From the NCBI GenBank assembly GCA_033675265.1, contig JAUJYZ010000132.1, positions 83,501 through 147,500 on the forward strand: a DNA stretch of 64,000 bases. The letters run 5' to 3'. Position 1 is the stretch's first letter. Each line of letters begins with the position of its first letter. A program made the translations under genes and the position numbers. Below the pieces are notes generated by a model. That model saw nothing but the letters and a program-made list of their open reading frames with translations. It had not been told where the DNA came from and searched no databases. Shown here piece by piece: positions 23,705 through 36,671 of this stretch. Source of the stretch: Actinostola sp. cb2023 (lineage: Eukaryota; Cnidaria; Anthozoa; Actiniaria; Actinostolidae).

Positions 23705-23847
23705 GAGCAGATTTCGTATGACTGTGAAAAACTTACGGCACGCCGGGACGTGCCGTGACCGTGATGATTTAGGATTTCGAATGAATCCGTGCCGTGACCG
23801 TGCCGTGCCGTGCGCCGTGGTTTTTCACAGTCATACGAAATCTGCTC
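23705..23847. mobile_element. 143-bp hairpin MITE, TA flanks
   Basis: Terminal inverted repeats GAGCAGATTTCGTATGACTG (continuing to TGAAAAAC) face each other. TA lies at both borders (23703-23704 and 23848-23849), consistent with a Tc1/mariner-type TA duplication. The centre is a run of GTGCCGTGACC-like words. Confidence 0.8.
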
Positions 23848-24195
23848 TAAATGCACTACACGTCTGTCTGTAGTACGACTGATATCCCTTGTGTTGGCCG
23901 GGATGATATTACTGACAGTACGCCATTCGAATCTACTATGGCAAGCTGTAGTCAGAACGGCAGTCACCAGTAGAAATGGATTTTTATTGATGCAGGACTA
24001 GTGGAGAATCAGACGCATTTCGATATACAATTATAGGAACCAGTACACATAGGTCCACAAAGAATTGCCAAAGATGCCTGAGCTAGGAACACAAAATGGT
24101 TCACTCCATCGGGACGAGTCACGAGCAAAATCGAAGCTATAAAAGGAATACACCCTTTATTTTTATAGGACCTTCTACTCTTTATATAAAGCTAC

Positions 24196-24470
24196 AAGCA
24201 AGCAAGCAAACAAAGAGACAAACAAACAAACAAACAAACAAGCAACAAACAAACAAAGAAACAGACAGACAAATACAGAACAGACAAACAGACAAACAGA
24301 CAAACAAACAAACAAGCAACAAACAAACAAAGAAACAGACAGACAAATACAGAACAGACAAACAGACAAAATAGACAAACAGACAAACAGACAAACAAAC
24401 AAACAAACAAACAAACAAACAGACAAACAAACAAACAAACAAACAAACAAATAGACAAATAGACAGATAT
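24196..24470. repeat. (ACAA/ACAG)n microsatellite
   Basis: Same tetranucleotide mixture as at 531-1133, including a duplicated block of about 78 bp (AACAAGCAACAAAC ... CAGAACAGAC near 24236 and again near 24311). The open frames over it are artefacts. Confidence 0.95.
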
Positions 24471-24474
24471 ACTA

Positions 24475-25161
24475 GCAAAGCAGACGGACACACAAATCAG
24501 ACAGACTATAGAATGAAACAACAAACCACAGAGACAATGTTTGAAAATGTACACGGCACTGTAACGGTTACAGTTGTCGAGGCTCTTCTCAGTAGAAATA
24601 TCGACAAACAAACAAACAAACAATTAGACAGACAGACACACAGCCACACAGCCAGACAGAAATAAACAAGTTTGAAAACATTGGACACGATGAGGGATTC
24701 AGCCAGAGTTAACCTAACCTAGACCATATTTCAGGCTTTGGTTTCGGCGACGTTACCGCCGTCAAGGCGAATCAAGAACCAATTAAACAAACATGCTGCA
24801 GCTTAGATATGTGTTCATGATATCCAAGGTCGTGATTTATTCATTATCAATCGATGCATTATGTCTTCTCTTGTAGTTAGCGTATCCGTTTATATTTGTA
24901 CTCTATCATCGACCCCGCCCAAAGTGTTTAGATTCTCATAAAACACACATGTTTTAGTTTAAACGCAAATTAATCACGCTAGATTAGAGATCCCCCTTGG
25001 ATTCCGCATACTGCAAAATATGTGAGCTGCAAAAATATTATGATAAAACCCTGCATTTTCCTGTAACCCTCTTCCTGGAAATACTCCTGGCGTTAGACGA
25101 AGCATAATTGCATCAATGCTATTTATCTAGGGGACCGAGGTCGTAGCCTCATGTAGAGCGC
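24475..25161. other. Unassigned spacer
   Basis: No exon recognised. The tetranucleotide microsatellite reappears briefly near 24604-24660. Confidence 0.35.
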
Positions 25162-25170
25162 CTGTCTGAC

Positions 25171-26014
25171 TAGCCTGATTTTCAGACGGCTCATGTGTCA
25201 TACGCTTCGCTCCCTCCCCAAATCCACACCGCGATCAAACGTCTGCGCATGCGCGAGCTTTCTCCTGCATCAACATAGGGAAGAATGTAAAAACAGTCGA
25301 CCATTTTGGCTCGCCAAGCGTAACTGCAAACTCCAATAACTTTTTTGATCAATAAAAAAGTAAAAAGGTAAACTCGTAGTTTATAGAAAATAAGATAATC
25401 TTTAACCTGTAGAATTTTAGAGCTTAACTTTGAAGTAATTTGCTTAATTTTCGGTGTTTTCAGACATATGACCGCTGTGTGCCCCAAATCCCCGTCTGAT
25501 TGCCCTCGTAGGAAGTCGTGTTCTGCTATTGTTTGAATTTCAACCAATCAGAGCGAACCTTTTAGTTTTCTCAAAGTGAGGTATGCAAAGAATTCGCACC
25601 TAAATGACAGACGATTAACACGCTAGGTTTTTATGAGCCCGATTTTGAGAAGCTCACAGAAGAAAAGCGAAGAAATCGGCCTGATTTCAAATTAAATATG
25701 TTGTACGTTCAGATATATATTCTCATGGAGCCGAAGTACTCTCGACTCTCGACCTGGTACTCTCGACTCTCGACCTGGTACTCTCGACTCTCGACTCTCG
25801 ACCAAAACCCAGACTCTACTATAAAGAGCAAGAAAAAAAATCGACTCTCGACCAGGTACTCTCGACTCTCGACCAGGTACTCTCGACTCTCGACCTGGTA
25901 CTCTCGACTCTCGACTCTCGACCAAAACTTGGGGAGGGAGCGCTCTCGACTCTCGACCAAAACTTGGGGAGGGAGCGAAGCGTATGACACATGAGCCGTC
26001 TGAAAATCAGGCTA
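25171..26014. mobile_element. MITE TAGCCTGATTTTCAGACGG with 9-bp target duplication
   Basis: Perfect terminal inverted repeats of about 50 bp, from TAGCCTGATTTTCAGACG to CTCCCTCCCCAA and inverse. CTGTCTGAC is duplicated at 25162-25170 and 26015-26023. The interior holds a minisatellite of CTCTCGACTCTCGACC words (25738-25965). A 118-codon minus frame (25191-25547) is partly made of the inverted repeat and has no transposase motif. Probably mobilised in trans. Confidence 0.92.
25738..25965. repeat. About 21-bp minisatellite inside the MITE at 25171-26014
   Basis: Units of TACTCTCGACTCTCGACC followed by TGG or AGG, with shortened versions. An internal non-repeat island lies near 25803-25842. 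Confidence 0.9.
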
Positions 26015-26023
26015 CTGTCTGAC

Positions 26024-29000
26024 GTGTTGAGGGTCAATGATTGGACCTCATTCTCGGTGGAACTTCAGGCTAAATGCACACGAAGAGATGAGTTTTAGGA
26101 AAGATTTTTGCAGTGGTACTTAATCAATACTTCGCTTCACTTTAGGATTGCAGTTGAATCAAATTGCGTAAAAAATCTACCGCGTGTTTGTAACCACATG
26201 CACACAAATGCTGATTTACGGGATGTTTTTGGTTCGGCTGGTGGTTACCAGACATGCTCATTAAAGCTTCAGCCGTCTGTCATCCTAGGAATCATTGTAA
26301 CTGAATGTGTGTACAAGAATTCCCATGACGAATATTTGAATACCGTGTTTGATTAATCACCGTGAGTCAGTGGGATTGTCCTGACGCATTCCTTCATAGG
26401 TCAGTAGAACGATACTACAGTTTCATCCGTTGTGTTTTCCACAAAGACCACAAAGACTCGTCACTGAATTACGCAGGATTTCTACAGTCTAGTTGCGGTT
26501 GAAATCAAGCGGTCATTAATTTGACTGATATATTTGGTGGAACTATCGATCGACAGAAAAAGCGTGGCCGGAAAAGAACTCAGTTCTCAGACATCCACCT
26601 CTCAAGTGGCAAAATGGCAAGAACCCTGGGAAACGTCCTAGCGTCGTGATCCTGCATTACCCTACCCCCCATAGGATCGTTATTTTGTTCTCTTTTTCTG
26701 ACAGTTATGTTAACATGTACAATTCATCGCCACTGTCTGTATTGATTCTGCAAGGTCGTACAGCACTCAGTGGCATATTTACTTTCCATAAAATTATCAG
26801 AACAACTGAAAGCTACAAAATGAATGTCCTACCTATTGATAATATTAGTAGCTCGTAAAACTATAAATCCATCATCTTCACGCACTAATAGTTGTGATTA
26901 CAGGTCACGAAAGATGTACAAAATTACACACAAACTTAGAGTTAATATATTAATCACCTGGTTAGAAGTGAAGAACTAGAAATGATTGCCTTCTGTCTTC
27001 CAAACCTCTATCGAGTGCACCGTTGAAGCAACTGCTACTTTACTGGCCCTCGACGCTCGATACAAAAGAGGATGTGTCTGGGTTTTAAATGAGGATCGTT
27101 TGAATATTCCGACGGTAGTTCAAGAATTTGACCTAACTTCACCTTCACTTACAATTGCAGAAAGGGTCTGTTCAGGATCCTTTTATTCCCGTGGGATTAG
27201 ACTTGCAGACCATTGGGATCAGTATCTTCGAAGTTAGAAATTGTCATGATCAAATTTGCGCCGATAGAGTAGGTAGTGATGATAGCTTTGCAACGCGGCT
27301 ATGGATTTTCTTCGGTCAAGCAAAAATGCTGGAAACCTTGCGATAAGGTTCAGTACTAAAGAACAGCCCACGTGACTGATTCCTTTAAGAACAATAGTCA
27401 TACAGGTGCCAACAATGATATCAAGGCTTTCTGATACAAAACATAAGTGTGATTTCTACAAAATTCAGTTACAGTATTACTTTTATGACCTAAAATGATG
27501 TGAGATCGATCAAGATCGCGCCAGTTTCCAGTGCCGAACTCCGGCACAATCCCCGGCATCTTTTTCTGTGATTACATCTTGAGGCCAGTACCAATTAATG
27601 CAAGAATAAACAGTTTATGCCGTAAAATCGACAACTCCTTAGTGATTATTTGTTATTGTTTGGTGTCTTTCGTTAGAAAATGTTATGATATGTTGACTTT
27701 TAGTAACCGACTATGTTTGCAACGTGACTTCCGTTGCTTTCCAGACATAGCCCTCCCTCTTGCACGAAAATATAGACACTGTCAGCTAATTCAATTTATC
27801 TACCTTTTCTATCTATAAGGATTACATTTCTGTTCACTGTGGACTACCATATATTATACAAAGAAGACGTGTTACACGACGGTTCGCTTTAGACGGGGAG
27901 GTTAAAAAAAAGAAACTGAAAAAAGTTTTTATAGATAACCCCATGCAGCATTGTTAGATGTGCACGTGATGCTCTGTTGGTGTTAGGTTTTGTGGTCCAG
28001 ATGAAATCAACACGCATGCACGCGATGCCACGCCCTCTTGGAAGTTTGTTTAGACATGGCATAGACTAGAGTATAGCTTACTGATAAACTAGTGTCTTCC
28101 AGAAGCAAGAAATAAGTACATAAAGCAAAGAAAACAATATCAGTATAAAACTGTTCAATTACCTCATGCCTCACAAAGTGGAGAAACTAATAACATATAT
28201 AATGTTTCTCTAAAAGTAACATAGTCTCAATGTATTCTCCTATTCAAGCCGTGTGATCGACCTTGCTGATATACAATGCAGTGCATGTACATTCTTGCAC
28301 TTACCCTCGAAATTCAAGTAAAACGGCTTTTTGGCCTTTGCACGAGGGGTATCGAGTACCGACGGAGGTCGTACTGACAAAGTTCTTGTTCCGACAGCTC
28401 CAAATTGCTACTGACTGGCAGTTTAACCTTGTTCTCGAAATACTCTATTTTGCAAACTTTCAGGCCACCTACAACAGTTTTATGCACCACTGACTGCAGC
28501 AGGGTCCTGGAGTGGTTGTACAACCCACTTGTATGACCGTACTTGATAATCACGGCGAATCACGCGCGAATTTTAAATATGCTGCACACGCTGACCAAGA
28601 AAATGATTTCTGAAAGGTAGTCTAGAACGTCCCTTTTGATTGCTGGGGATCGGTAAATCTGTAGTAGTTTCCAGCAAAGTTTATTTATATTATAGAATGC
28701 TTTCTAAAAACAACAGCATTGCCGAACTTGATGACATACTGATTGGACAATATTCCACATTCTTTATCAGTGAAACATTTTTGCCAATAGACGGCTGCTG
28801 CTAATTAGCATAATAGTTGAACATGCAGCCAAAATGATAGCCAATGTTCAAAGAAATTACGTCTTTGAGTTTGAAGGTGAAATATTAAATTTCAGAGACG
28901 CTATGGGCACTTTACGGTGTAAAACAACATGAAACCGAGGCTGGAAAGGTCTCTGTTGATAAACACATACAAAACTCTGTGTGTTTTTGATCCGTAAGAA

Positions 29001-29695
29001 CTTCTTGAATATCAGTTGTCAAAAGTAACGCTTCTAGTTTTCTTTCAGATGGTAGACGCATTTTTTACTGAACAAGGCACGGTCTATATCAGTCTATAAT
29101 CGTGACAAGTTCTTAAGGCTTGCTGCCTAGCCTAAGTGATCTATTGGATTTGACTATTAATCAGGATTATTAAGCTTTATCAATTGGATTAAAGATGCTT
29201 AGCCAGTCCCTGAAGCGGATACCTATAGATTTGTTTATTCATCATTGTATGCTACGAAAAGGTCGCAGTAACGGAACTAGAAGGATATCTGTGTATCAAG
29301 AATATTAATGCTGAAAGGCGAGGCGACAGCCATTTGTCTTCGTGATGTCGTTACGCGAGGACACGAGTTAATAATAATAAAGATATAATAATTGAAGTTA
29401 GCAATAATCATACATCTGACTAAAGACCAAGAACGCAATACGTATTTTAAACATGTATTTGCTATTTCGTGAATAACCTCGATACGTTGCTTGCACCCTA
29501 TACTCGGTGTCGTGTCAAAGATATCCGCTGATTGCCATTGACGCAGGCTCGCTCGCTCGCTATCTTATATATATATATAACAACTTTACTGAAATAAATG
29601 GCCTACTTTTGCTTGTGAGACATATTATAAGTGTTTACAAAGCTAGTAACTACTTTAGAATACGTAAGCCGAGCACTTTCATCGATACTCCAATT
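26024..29695. other. Long gene-free stretch
   Basis: I find no exon with domain or splice support. Frames at 26108-26356, 26986-27237, 27531-27818 and 28263-28553 have no recognisable features. No tandem array. Confidence 0.35.
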
Positions 29696-29699
29696 GCCA

Positions 29700-29806
29700 A
29701 GGATATTATTATTATTATAGTTATTGGAGGGCCACAGGGTCATCAGTTTATACAAACTGTCTCGTGCTACCCTCGAGAAATAAAGTCTATTCATTCATTC
29801 ATTCGA
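29700..29806 (+). mobile_element. Retroposon 3' tail with (ATTC)n end
   Basis: GGAGGGCCACAGGGTCATC, then CTCGAGAAATAAAGTCTATT and an ATTC repeat. An AATAAAG followed by a short tandem tail is typical of non-LTR retrotransposon or SINE 3' ends. The 5' part is not recognised. Confidence 0.5.
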
Positions 29807-29809
29807 CCA

Positions 29810-30878
29810 AAAACAATAAACAATAAAATAAAAAATCTCGCGTGATTTTTCTTTAGTACAAACCCATAATCCTTTGCCCGCAGTGACAAAAATGTCCATG
29901 AACTACTCGGTTTGGAATTCACACTCAGTTTTACCGACTTCTATATGTATTTCGAGTAGTGGATTTTTACAATATCATTTGAGATATTAGGTCTAATTAG
30001 CACCAAGACTGAATGTTGTATTAGTTTGTAAAGAAATAAAACTAGTGAAAAGAATCGTACTTACTTGAATGATCAGCAGTTTGTGTAGGACTTGTTTCGT
30101 TGTGTCTTCGAGTAGACACAGGGTGAAATACGATCGGCAATATGATCCCTGTTGTGTTGGTCCTTTATTTCAACATAATCTCTGTATAAACCAATTGAGC
30201 AACTCTTACGTTTATCTTTTCGCTCTCATTTCTTGCACCCGTGGTTATGTGTCATTGATTTGATCACCAGGCTAGTCAGTGTATAAATATGGATAACAAT
30301 AGAAAGAGAGACATGTAGGGACTGTAATATCATTCAATTTCTCGTTAAGCTTTTCCTACAAGGTCCACAAGCAGAAGTGCAAATCAACAGTGTATATATT
30401 TGTGTATTTTCAAAAGCGTTGATTCAGGAAGAGCCTTTTGAAGCCCTCTGACCTGCGTGGGAACTGATCGGCGGCATGTGAACTCCAAGGCATATACAGC
30501 TATAGACACCTGACGTTTGGTTTGCTCAGTATTGATTTTATATTGATTTACCATTATTGATAAAAGTACTTAACAGTCACGAGTTACAATAAGGAATATA
30601 CTGATCTAACTTTGATTGAAATTACCGACCTTCGTAATGTTGCTGCAGTATGTTTTGCTGACCATCAAACCGTCTGATTTGGACAGCAGCTTCCACACGG
30701 TGATGTCAGTTTCACCGAGATAACAGAACTTCCTGTTGTACATTGTGTCTATAGTATGAACTCACTAGGATCAGCAAGAAGTATGGGGCATCATCACAGT
30801 AAAGACAGGGTTGGCCAGGAAGCATTCGGCGAGGCCTGACTGAAAAAAGACCACCCATTACACTATTTTAAAATTATT
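29810..30878. other. Unassigned spacer
   Basis: No exon or repeat array recognised. Confidence 0.35.
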
Positions 30879-31590
30879 ACTCGGGCTTCCTGTGGAAGGC
30901 CCGAGTCTAAAAATGCAGGCTGTTCTTCTTTTTCGTCGTCGTCATGTTTCTACGCCAAATCTGCAAGTGGCCACCATAGCGCATGCGTGTTTACCGCTGA
31001 CGGCACGGTACTAAATCACGGGGTCATGCTAATCTTCTCGGTATCGTTCCAATTTTAGTATACAGAAGTTGTGGTCAGCAGCTTATCAACGAAATTCAAG
31101 ATGGCGGACGTACGTAACGATGAATCAAATCACCAGCCTATTCAAAAAGGATTCTGCCGTGCTCCCTTGCTCGAGCCAGTCGAGTTGTTCTTGCAAGGTA
31201 ATCGAAATGTGCTTCACCGGCTGTCAGCTAGCAGTGTCAGTGTTGAAGCTAATTACGTAGAAGTGTGACGTCATAAAAATAAAATTTTCGCTTTATCAAC
31301 TTTCGATCCCCGATTTTGAAAGAGCATCAATAAAGAAGCTTATAACATGCCAAATTTGAGATCAATCGGTTAAATAGCGGCTGAGATTTGGCCAGTAGAA
31401 TATATAATTTCCCCACACAAATCACTGTAATTTCGGCCTGGATCATAACTTGTTGTCGGTACTGTGCAAGTAATAGGCTAAAACTACTTCTGTATGATGA
31501 TAATATTAAGCTATTAGGTTTCACATTTAAAATCTATCAAATCAGCTTTATTAAGAAGCCCGAGTTCACGCTAGTAGAGCGTCTCAGTTG
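30879..31590. mobile_element. Nonautonomous element with terminal hairpin, copy 2
   Basis: Starts ACTCGGGCTTCCTGTGGAAG as a hairpin (CTCGGGCTTCC, TGT, GGAAGGCCCGAG), followed by TCTAAAAATGCAG. Ends GAAGCCCGAGTTCACGCTAG and then TAGAGCGTCTCAG. The same borders occur at 3082-3820. The interior contains a U6-like fragment (31020-31062) not seen in copy 1. No protein coding. Confidence 0.6.
31020..31062 (-). pseudogene. U6 snRNA-like fragment
   Basis: Read on the minus strand, it matches the conserved 5'-central part of U6: TATACTAAAATTGGAACG, then ATACCGAGAAGATTAGCATG and ACCCC. Over 43 nt I see two mismatches to the canonical animal U6 as I know it, one of them in the ACAGAG box (ACCGAG). The 5' stem and 3' half are absent. 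It lies inside the repeat element 30879-31590, so this is a captured fragment, not a working gene. Confidence 0.75.
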
Positions 31591-33993
31591 AAATCAGTTA
31601 AAACTGAAATAGTGCAACTGATTTAAAACAAATTAAAAATATTAAAATATTTATTAATTTAATTCCAAATTGTACGAGAAATCGTATGATTACAAATCAA
31701 TGATATTCATAAAAAATAAATGAACTTGCATTGCAGTTTTATTGGCCTTTCAACTGCACTGCTCTCAGCCAATCAGAATCGAGATTTTTTTTCGTGAATA
31801 TTATTAATATTTGATATTAATAAAATATTTATTTTCTTCGTATAGTAAGTATACACATATGTACAATGATGTAAATCTTCGGACAACGAGCCGGCCAGTC
31901 AGTCAAAAGAACATCGGTTCGCAACTGCGAAACATGTGGAGCATATTAAAGCCTAAAACAGCACTGTTAACAGTTCTGAACAAATTTTAAATTGTTAAAA
32001 TATTTTGGAAATTGCCATTGACTATGCATTTCCAGACTCAAGTACGGCGATGTAATGTATGCCGCAGTTACTGAAAGAAATCAACAGTTCTTTCAAGTCG
32101 TTGCAACTCGGCATCCACAACAATTTGCAAAACAAAGACCTGTACTTAATTATTTGCTATTGTTTGATGTTTGATGTTTTATTATGACAAGTATATGTGA
32201 ATAAACTATTCATGGCAAGCTGCGATAATGATCATTTGTAGCACAGTATAAACTGAAAAAATAAACTTTTGTAATCTTTTTATAATAATGATCTCCGTCT
32301 TAGTTTCTCTATATCTTAAGTATAGCATATTACGCATGGAGGGATAACGAGGTATACATCTGCATACATGATTTGCATGGGTAGTTTTAAAATCAGAATA
32401 TATTTGAATATTTACTCAACAGTGATATTGACATTCAATGTAAACTGCACTTAGTAGAATGTCAAAGAGTATTATCTACATTTCATATGGACGAATTCAC
32501 ATGGTGAACTAGACCGCAATCGCTGCCATGGCTTCTCTTCAGCTCTAGAGGCCCATGTAGGCCGGCTGACAGTTTTGGCAAATATGTGTATCAAAATGGA
32601 AGACATGCACCCTAAATACTTCAGACTACGATTTCCCTTTATCAGGGCTTTTACAACTTCCCCGGTAAGTCATGACAGAGCAGTCGTTTACTTGTGTATT
32701 AGAAACGAACCTAGTTAACGTTGACTTTCGTTGAGAATCCGGTATAACGTCAGTAATGGGATTTATGTATGGGAGTCTAGACTAATAGTGGTCGAAGTAC
32801 ACTGATGGTTATGCAGTTAGTAATATTATTAAAGTATACTAAGGAATAATACTGACGGAATACAACTGATGATTTCCGAACAATTTATACAACGAATTTG
32901 GCTAGAATCGTCTGCAACAACAGAGAAAGTTGATCAATTCTGCTCTGTTTTATAAACCAGTATAAACCAAACAAACCAAAGAACAAAACATCTTTAACAC
33001 TGAGCAATTGCCGGACAAAACGTTGTTTGAAAGGCGCGTTTTGTACTTAAATGACTCATATTTGCTTGCTTTACTTTACTTTAATGGTTTAACAGCAACG
33101 TCTGTCGAAGCCGCGAGTTCGTCTTCAAATACAGTATAACTATTAAATCTAAAGAGAAAATATATACCGTATAAACTAATCTTTGAAAATGATTCTTCGG
33201 TCAAAAAGCGCGGGATTTCTCAAATTAATTTATGTTGATGAAAATTGGCGCGAAAATGCTTCCAAACCGTTAGACGCGCGCCACGATGCATGGATGACGG
33301 CACTGCACACGTGTGCGAATCGTGTTCATTTATTTGTAATAATCCTAGAAATGAGCAATATTTATTTTCAGTTCACCTATACAATCATTAAAGTAGTTTT
33401 GTTCCGTCGTGATTTTGGTTTTCACAACTATTACATTAACTAATTGATGAAAGATAGATTAGCATAAAGTATCACACATCAACAACCACTTGTTGATCTT
33501 CAAACTTATTTGCTTCAACTAAGCTATCAGATAATGGCTCCAGATGTAATTCTATTTTTCATGAATTGTATTCACGACACAAATTTATTCTGATAGAAAA
33601 GTTAGTGTAAACCGGGCTTGCTTTCAGAATTGTTGCTTTCTAATAAAGAAGTTCATTGTGTCTTTATTTCTATATCGTGGCTGTTAGTACACAAGCACTC
33701 ATAGCCAACATGGTGTAGCAAAATCTTATTTACTTTATTATTGGGAATATATTACAGCAATATCTGACCATTTCTTTGAAGAGAGTGTTTTCAATAATGA
33801 ACACAACAAATTTTAGGGCTGTACTACGAAATCTTGAAAAGTTATAGTGATTTGACATTATTCAGCAAGAAATCTAACTTTGGCTCTAAATGCCTCGTTT
33901 CCATGAGGGATTTTGCACCGTTCAAACGCTTTCTACGTTATGATGGTTTCATTTTTATTAATGCGATTTTGGGGTTAATACTGTTTATGCGCC
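31591..33993. other. Gene-free stretch
   Basis: No supported exon. At about 33830-33990 lies diverged sequence similar to the interior of the MITE at 2221-2611. Frames at 33183-33443 and 33834-34025 are not convincing. Confidence 0.35.
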
Positions 33994-34061
33994 TGAAAAT
34001 GTCCTCCATCCCTGATCGGTTGTAAAGCGCATTGAGACAATGAGTGAAATGCGCTATATAA
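33994..34061 (+). mobile_element. Retroposon tail interrupted by the 3.8-kb fold-back
   Basis: GTAAAGCGCATTGAGACAAT followed by GAAATGCGCTATATAAGAAC is a common form of non-LTR element or SINE 3' region. The sequence resumes after the fold-back at 37841 with CGATATTTATG, so the fold-back landed in an older retroposon. Confidence 0.5.
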
Positions 34062-34256
34062 GAACTGTACAGGACCCGAAATGATCCCTGGCTCCGAAAT
34101 GATCCCTGGACCCGAAATGATCCCCAAAGTGTCTAGATTGGCTCCGAAATGATCCCGGACCCGAAATGATCCCCAGACTGGCTCTGAAATGATCCCCAGT
34201 GAAATTCGGGAATGGTCCTAATCAGTCCCGTTTTCTTTTTCTTTCTTCCTCAATAA

Positions 34257-34277
34257 TAATTATGTTATGATAACAAT

Positions 34278-34331
<54 letters not shown>

Positions 34332-34613
34332 AATAATAATAATAACGATAATAATAATAATAATAATAATCATCATCATCATCATCATAATATATAATAA
34401 TAATAACGATAACAATAATAATAATAATCATCATCATCACCATCATCATAATCATCATCATCATAATAATAATAATAATAACGATAACAATCATCATCAT
34501 CGTCATCATCATAATCATCATCATCATAATAATAATAATAACGATAACAATCATCATCATCATCATAATAATCATCATCATCATCATCATCATCATAGTA
34601 ATAATAATTGCGA
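34257..34613. repeat. Mixed (ATC)n/(AAT)n microsatellite, left arm
   Basis: Blocks of ATC alternate with blocks of AAT punctuated by AACGATAAC words. The inverse composition appears at 37231-37640, forming the other arm of the fold-back. Confidence 0.93.
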
Positions 34614-35160
34614 CCAGTGAGCGAGCCCCACCTCGACTTTATATCCGATTCTTCGATGGAATTATGTAAAGATCTTCATTTATTGTTGACAATCGCTTCA
34701 GTTAGCAACATATCGAAGGGAAGGCAATGTTATTTTATTAGTCTTTCAGCTCTGTTGTGTCCTAAGTCGCTGCACTGATTGCCACTGTGGACAACATAAG
34801 TAGTCGATCGAATCCTAGTACCGTATAAATGCTAGATCTTGGAAACCAAGTCATCAGTCCCAGATGCAGAGACATTGCCACTGAATTATCTGCCTAACAG
34901 CTCGTTCGTTTATCGTGCCGCCAACCGTACCAAACGTTATTCTAAATTCAAGATATAGGTGTTCATAAGAGACCGTTTATAAGTGTAGCAAAATGAATAC
35001 TGAAACATCGATAAAGTACGTACATTGATAAAGAAAATAGTGTATGTTGATGTTTATTGATTGATACTAATGTCTTTCTTCAGTGATAATAATTGCCGTC
35101 GGAGCGAAGCGTATTAAAACTGTTCAGGTGGCTATGTACTCGTACATGGGCTTGCAATAA

Positions 35161-36671
35161 GGGGTGGACCATTAGACTACTGATGGGGGGGTTGCACGAA
35201 TCCCAAAATAAATATCGAGCAAGCCTCCTAAGGAAAAAAAATCGAGCAAGCAATGTAGCCGATTTCAATATATAAATATTAAAAGACGATAAAGATCATT
35301 TGATTTTAATAATACACCAGACTCGTTCCTAGTCGTTACTTTAATACCGTGGAAAGGGAAGTAAACCGGACCGGAAAGAAACCGGAAAAAAACTGGAAAG
35401 TGCGCAAAGGCGCTTGGGAAGGTGGGGCGCAAAGGTGCACGGGAAGGAAGGAGAATTATGGAATTTTTAAGAAGAGTGAAGGTCGAAACGTCTATTTATT
35501 AAAGTTTTGTGGACATTAGAAGTTGGCTGCCTTCAACTCTCTCCTACATTATTTAAGATACAGCCATTCTGGCTGCTACGAAATATATCAATTTTTATAA
35601 AGGCAAATGCAATTTAACCCATACATATATGGAAAGGAAGAGAGAGCAGTGGCTGTATGTGAAGATTAAAAGGATGACAGATAGAAAGTAAAAAATGAAA
35701 TGAAATGTGGGTGGGGAAAAAAAATAAAAAAAATAAAAAATAAAAATAAAAATAAAAAATAAAAATAAACAGGAGCCCATAAAAAAAAATTAATAAATAA
35801 ATAAATAAAAAAAAATAAAAAAAATATATATATAATAAAGCAATTAAATTATATATATATATAAATACATAATAGGGAGTTTTTATGGGCGGCAAATACA
35901 ATTCAATACATACGTATTGAAAGAAGAAGACGAGGGAAGAAGAAAAGTAAAAACAAAAAAACAAAAAAACTTTAAATTAAAAAGTTAAAAAATAATCTTA
36001 AAAATGTAATAAAAAATAAAGGTAAATAAATAAATAAATAAATAAATGAAGGGTACAGAAATTAAAATAAAAAGAAAAGAAAAAATGAATGAAGAAAGGA
36101 AATGAAAGATATGAAAATAAAGTGTAAATATAAAATATTTGGTATACAAAATGGTGAATAAATAAAGGAAGGTATAAAAGTGGGTTGGGGAGGGTGGCGA
36201 GGTGGGGAGGGGAGGGAGGGGAGGTGGCGGCGAACAGCGTAAAAATAATGACCATGGAGAAGGGATAGAACGCACAGAGTGAAGAAATAGATAACAAGCA
36301 AATAGAAAATAAATAACAGACAAAACCGAACGCAATTGATGACGCCAGCAACGTTGCGAGCACGCGCGAAAGAGGCCAGGCCTGGTACAATTACGATATG
36401 GCCTGTGGGAAAGAAACAGGCCTGGTACAGGACTACAACTCCAGCAAGGAAAAGTCTTCACTCCACCAGGATATATCCCCTCAAGCTGCTTCTATGTTAA
36501 TGCGAAATTTTTGTAAGGTAAACTTATAAATTTATAAACTTGAGGAAAAAAAATATCGTGCAAGGTCAAGGTCCTTGAAAAAAATAACGTGCAGAGCTAG
36601 GAGCAAAGAAAGAAAAATCGAGCAGCCAAAATTCATGCAACCCCTCCATCAATAATCTAATGGTCCACCCC
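35161..36671. mobile_element. MITE GGGGTGGACCATTAGA with TAA target duplication
   Basis: Ends GGGGTGGACCATTAGACTA and inverse (CTAATGGTCCACCCC), continuing through a GGGGTTGCA word. TAA lies at 35158-35160 and 36672-36674. A 3-bp TWA duplication fits PIF/Harbinger. The interior is mostly A-rich low complexity (35690-36170), with no coding capacity. Nested within the larger fold-back. Confidence 0.8.

Noticed and set aside
25191..25547. 118-codon minus frame in the 25171-26014 MITE as a transposase
   Set aside because: It is partly built from the terminal repeat and has no catalytic motif or zinc-finger pattern.
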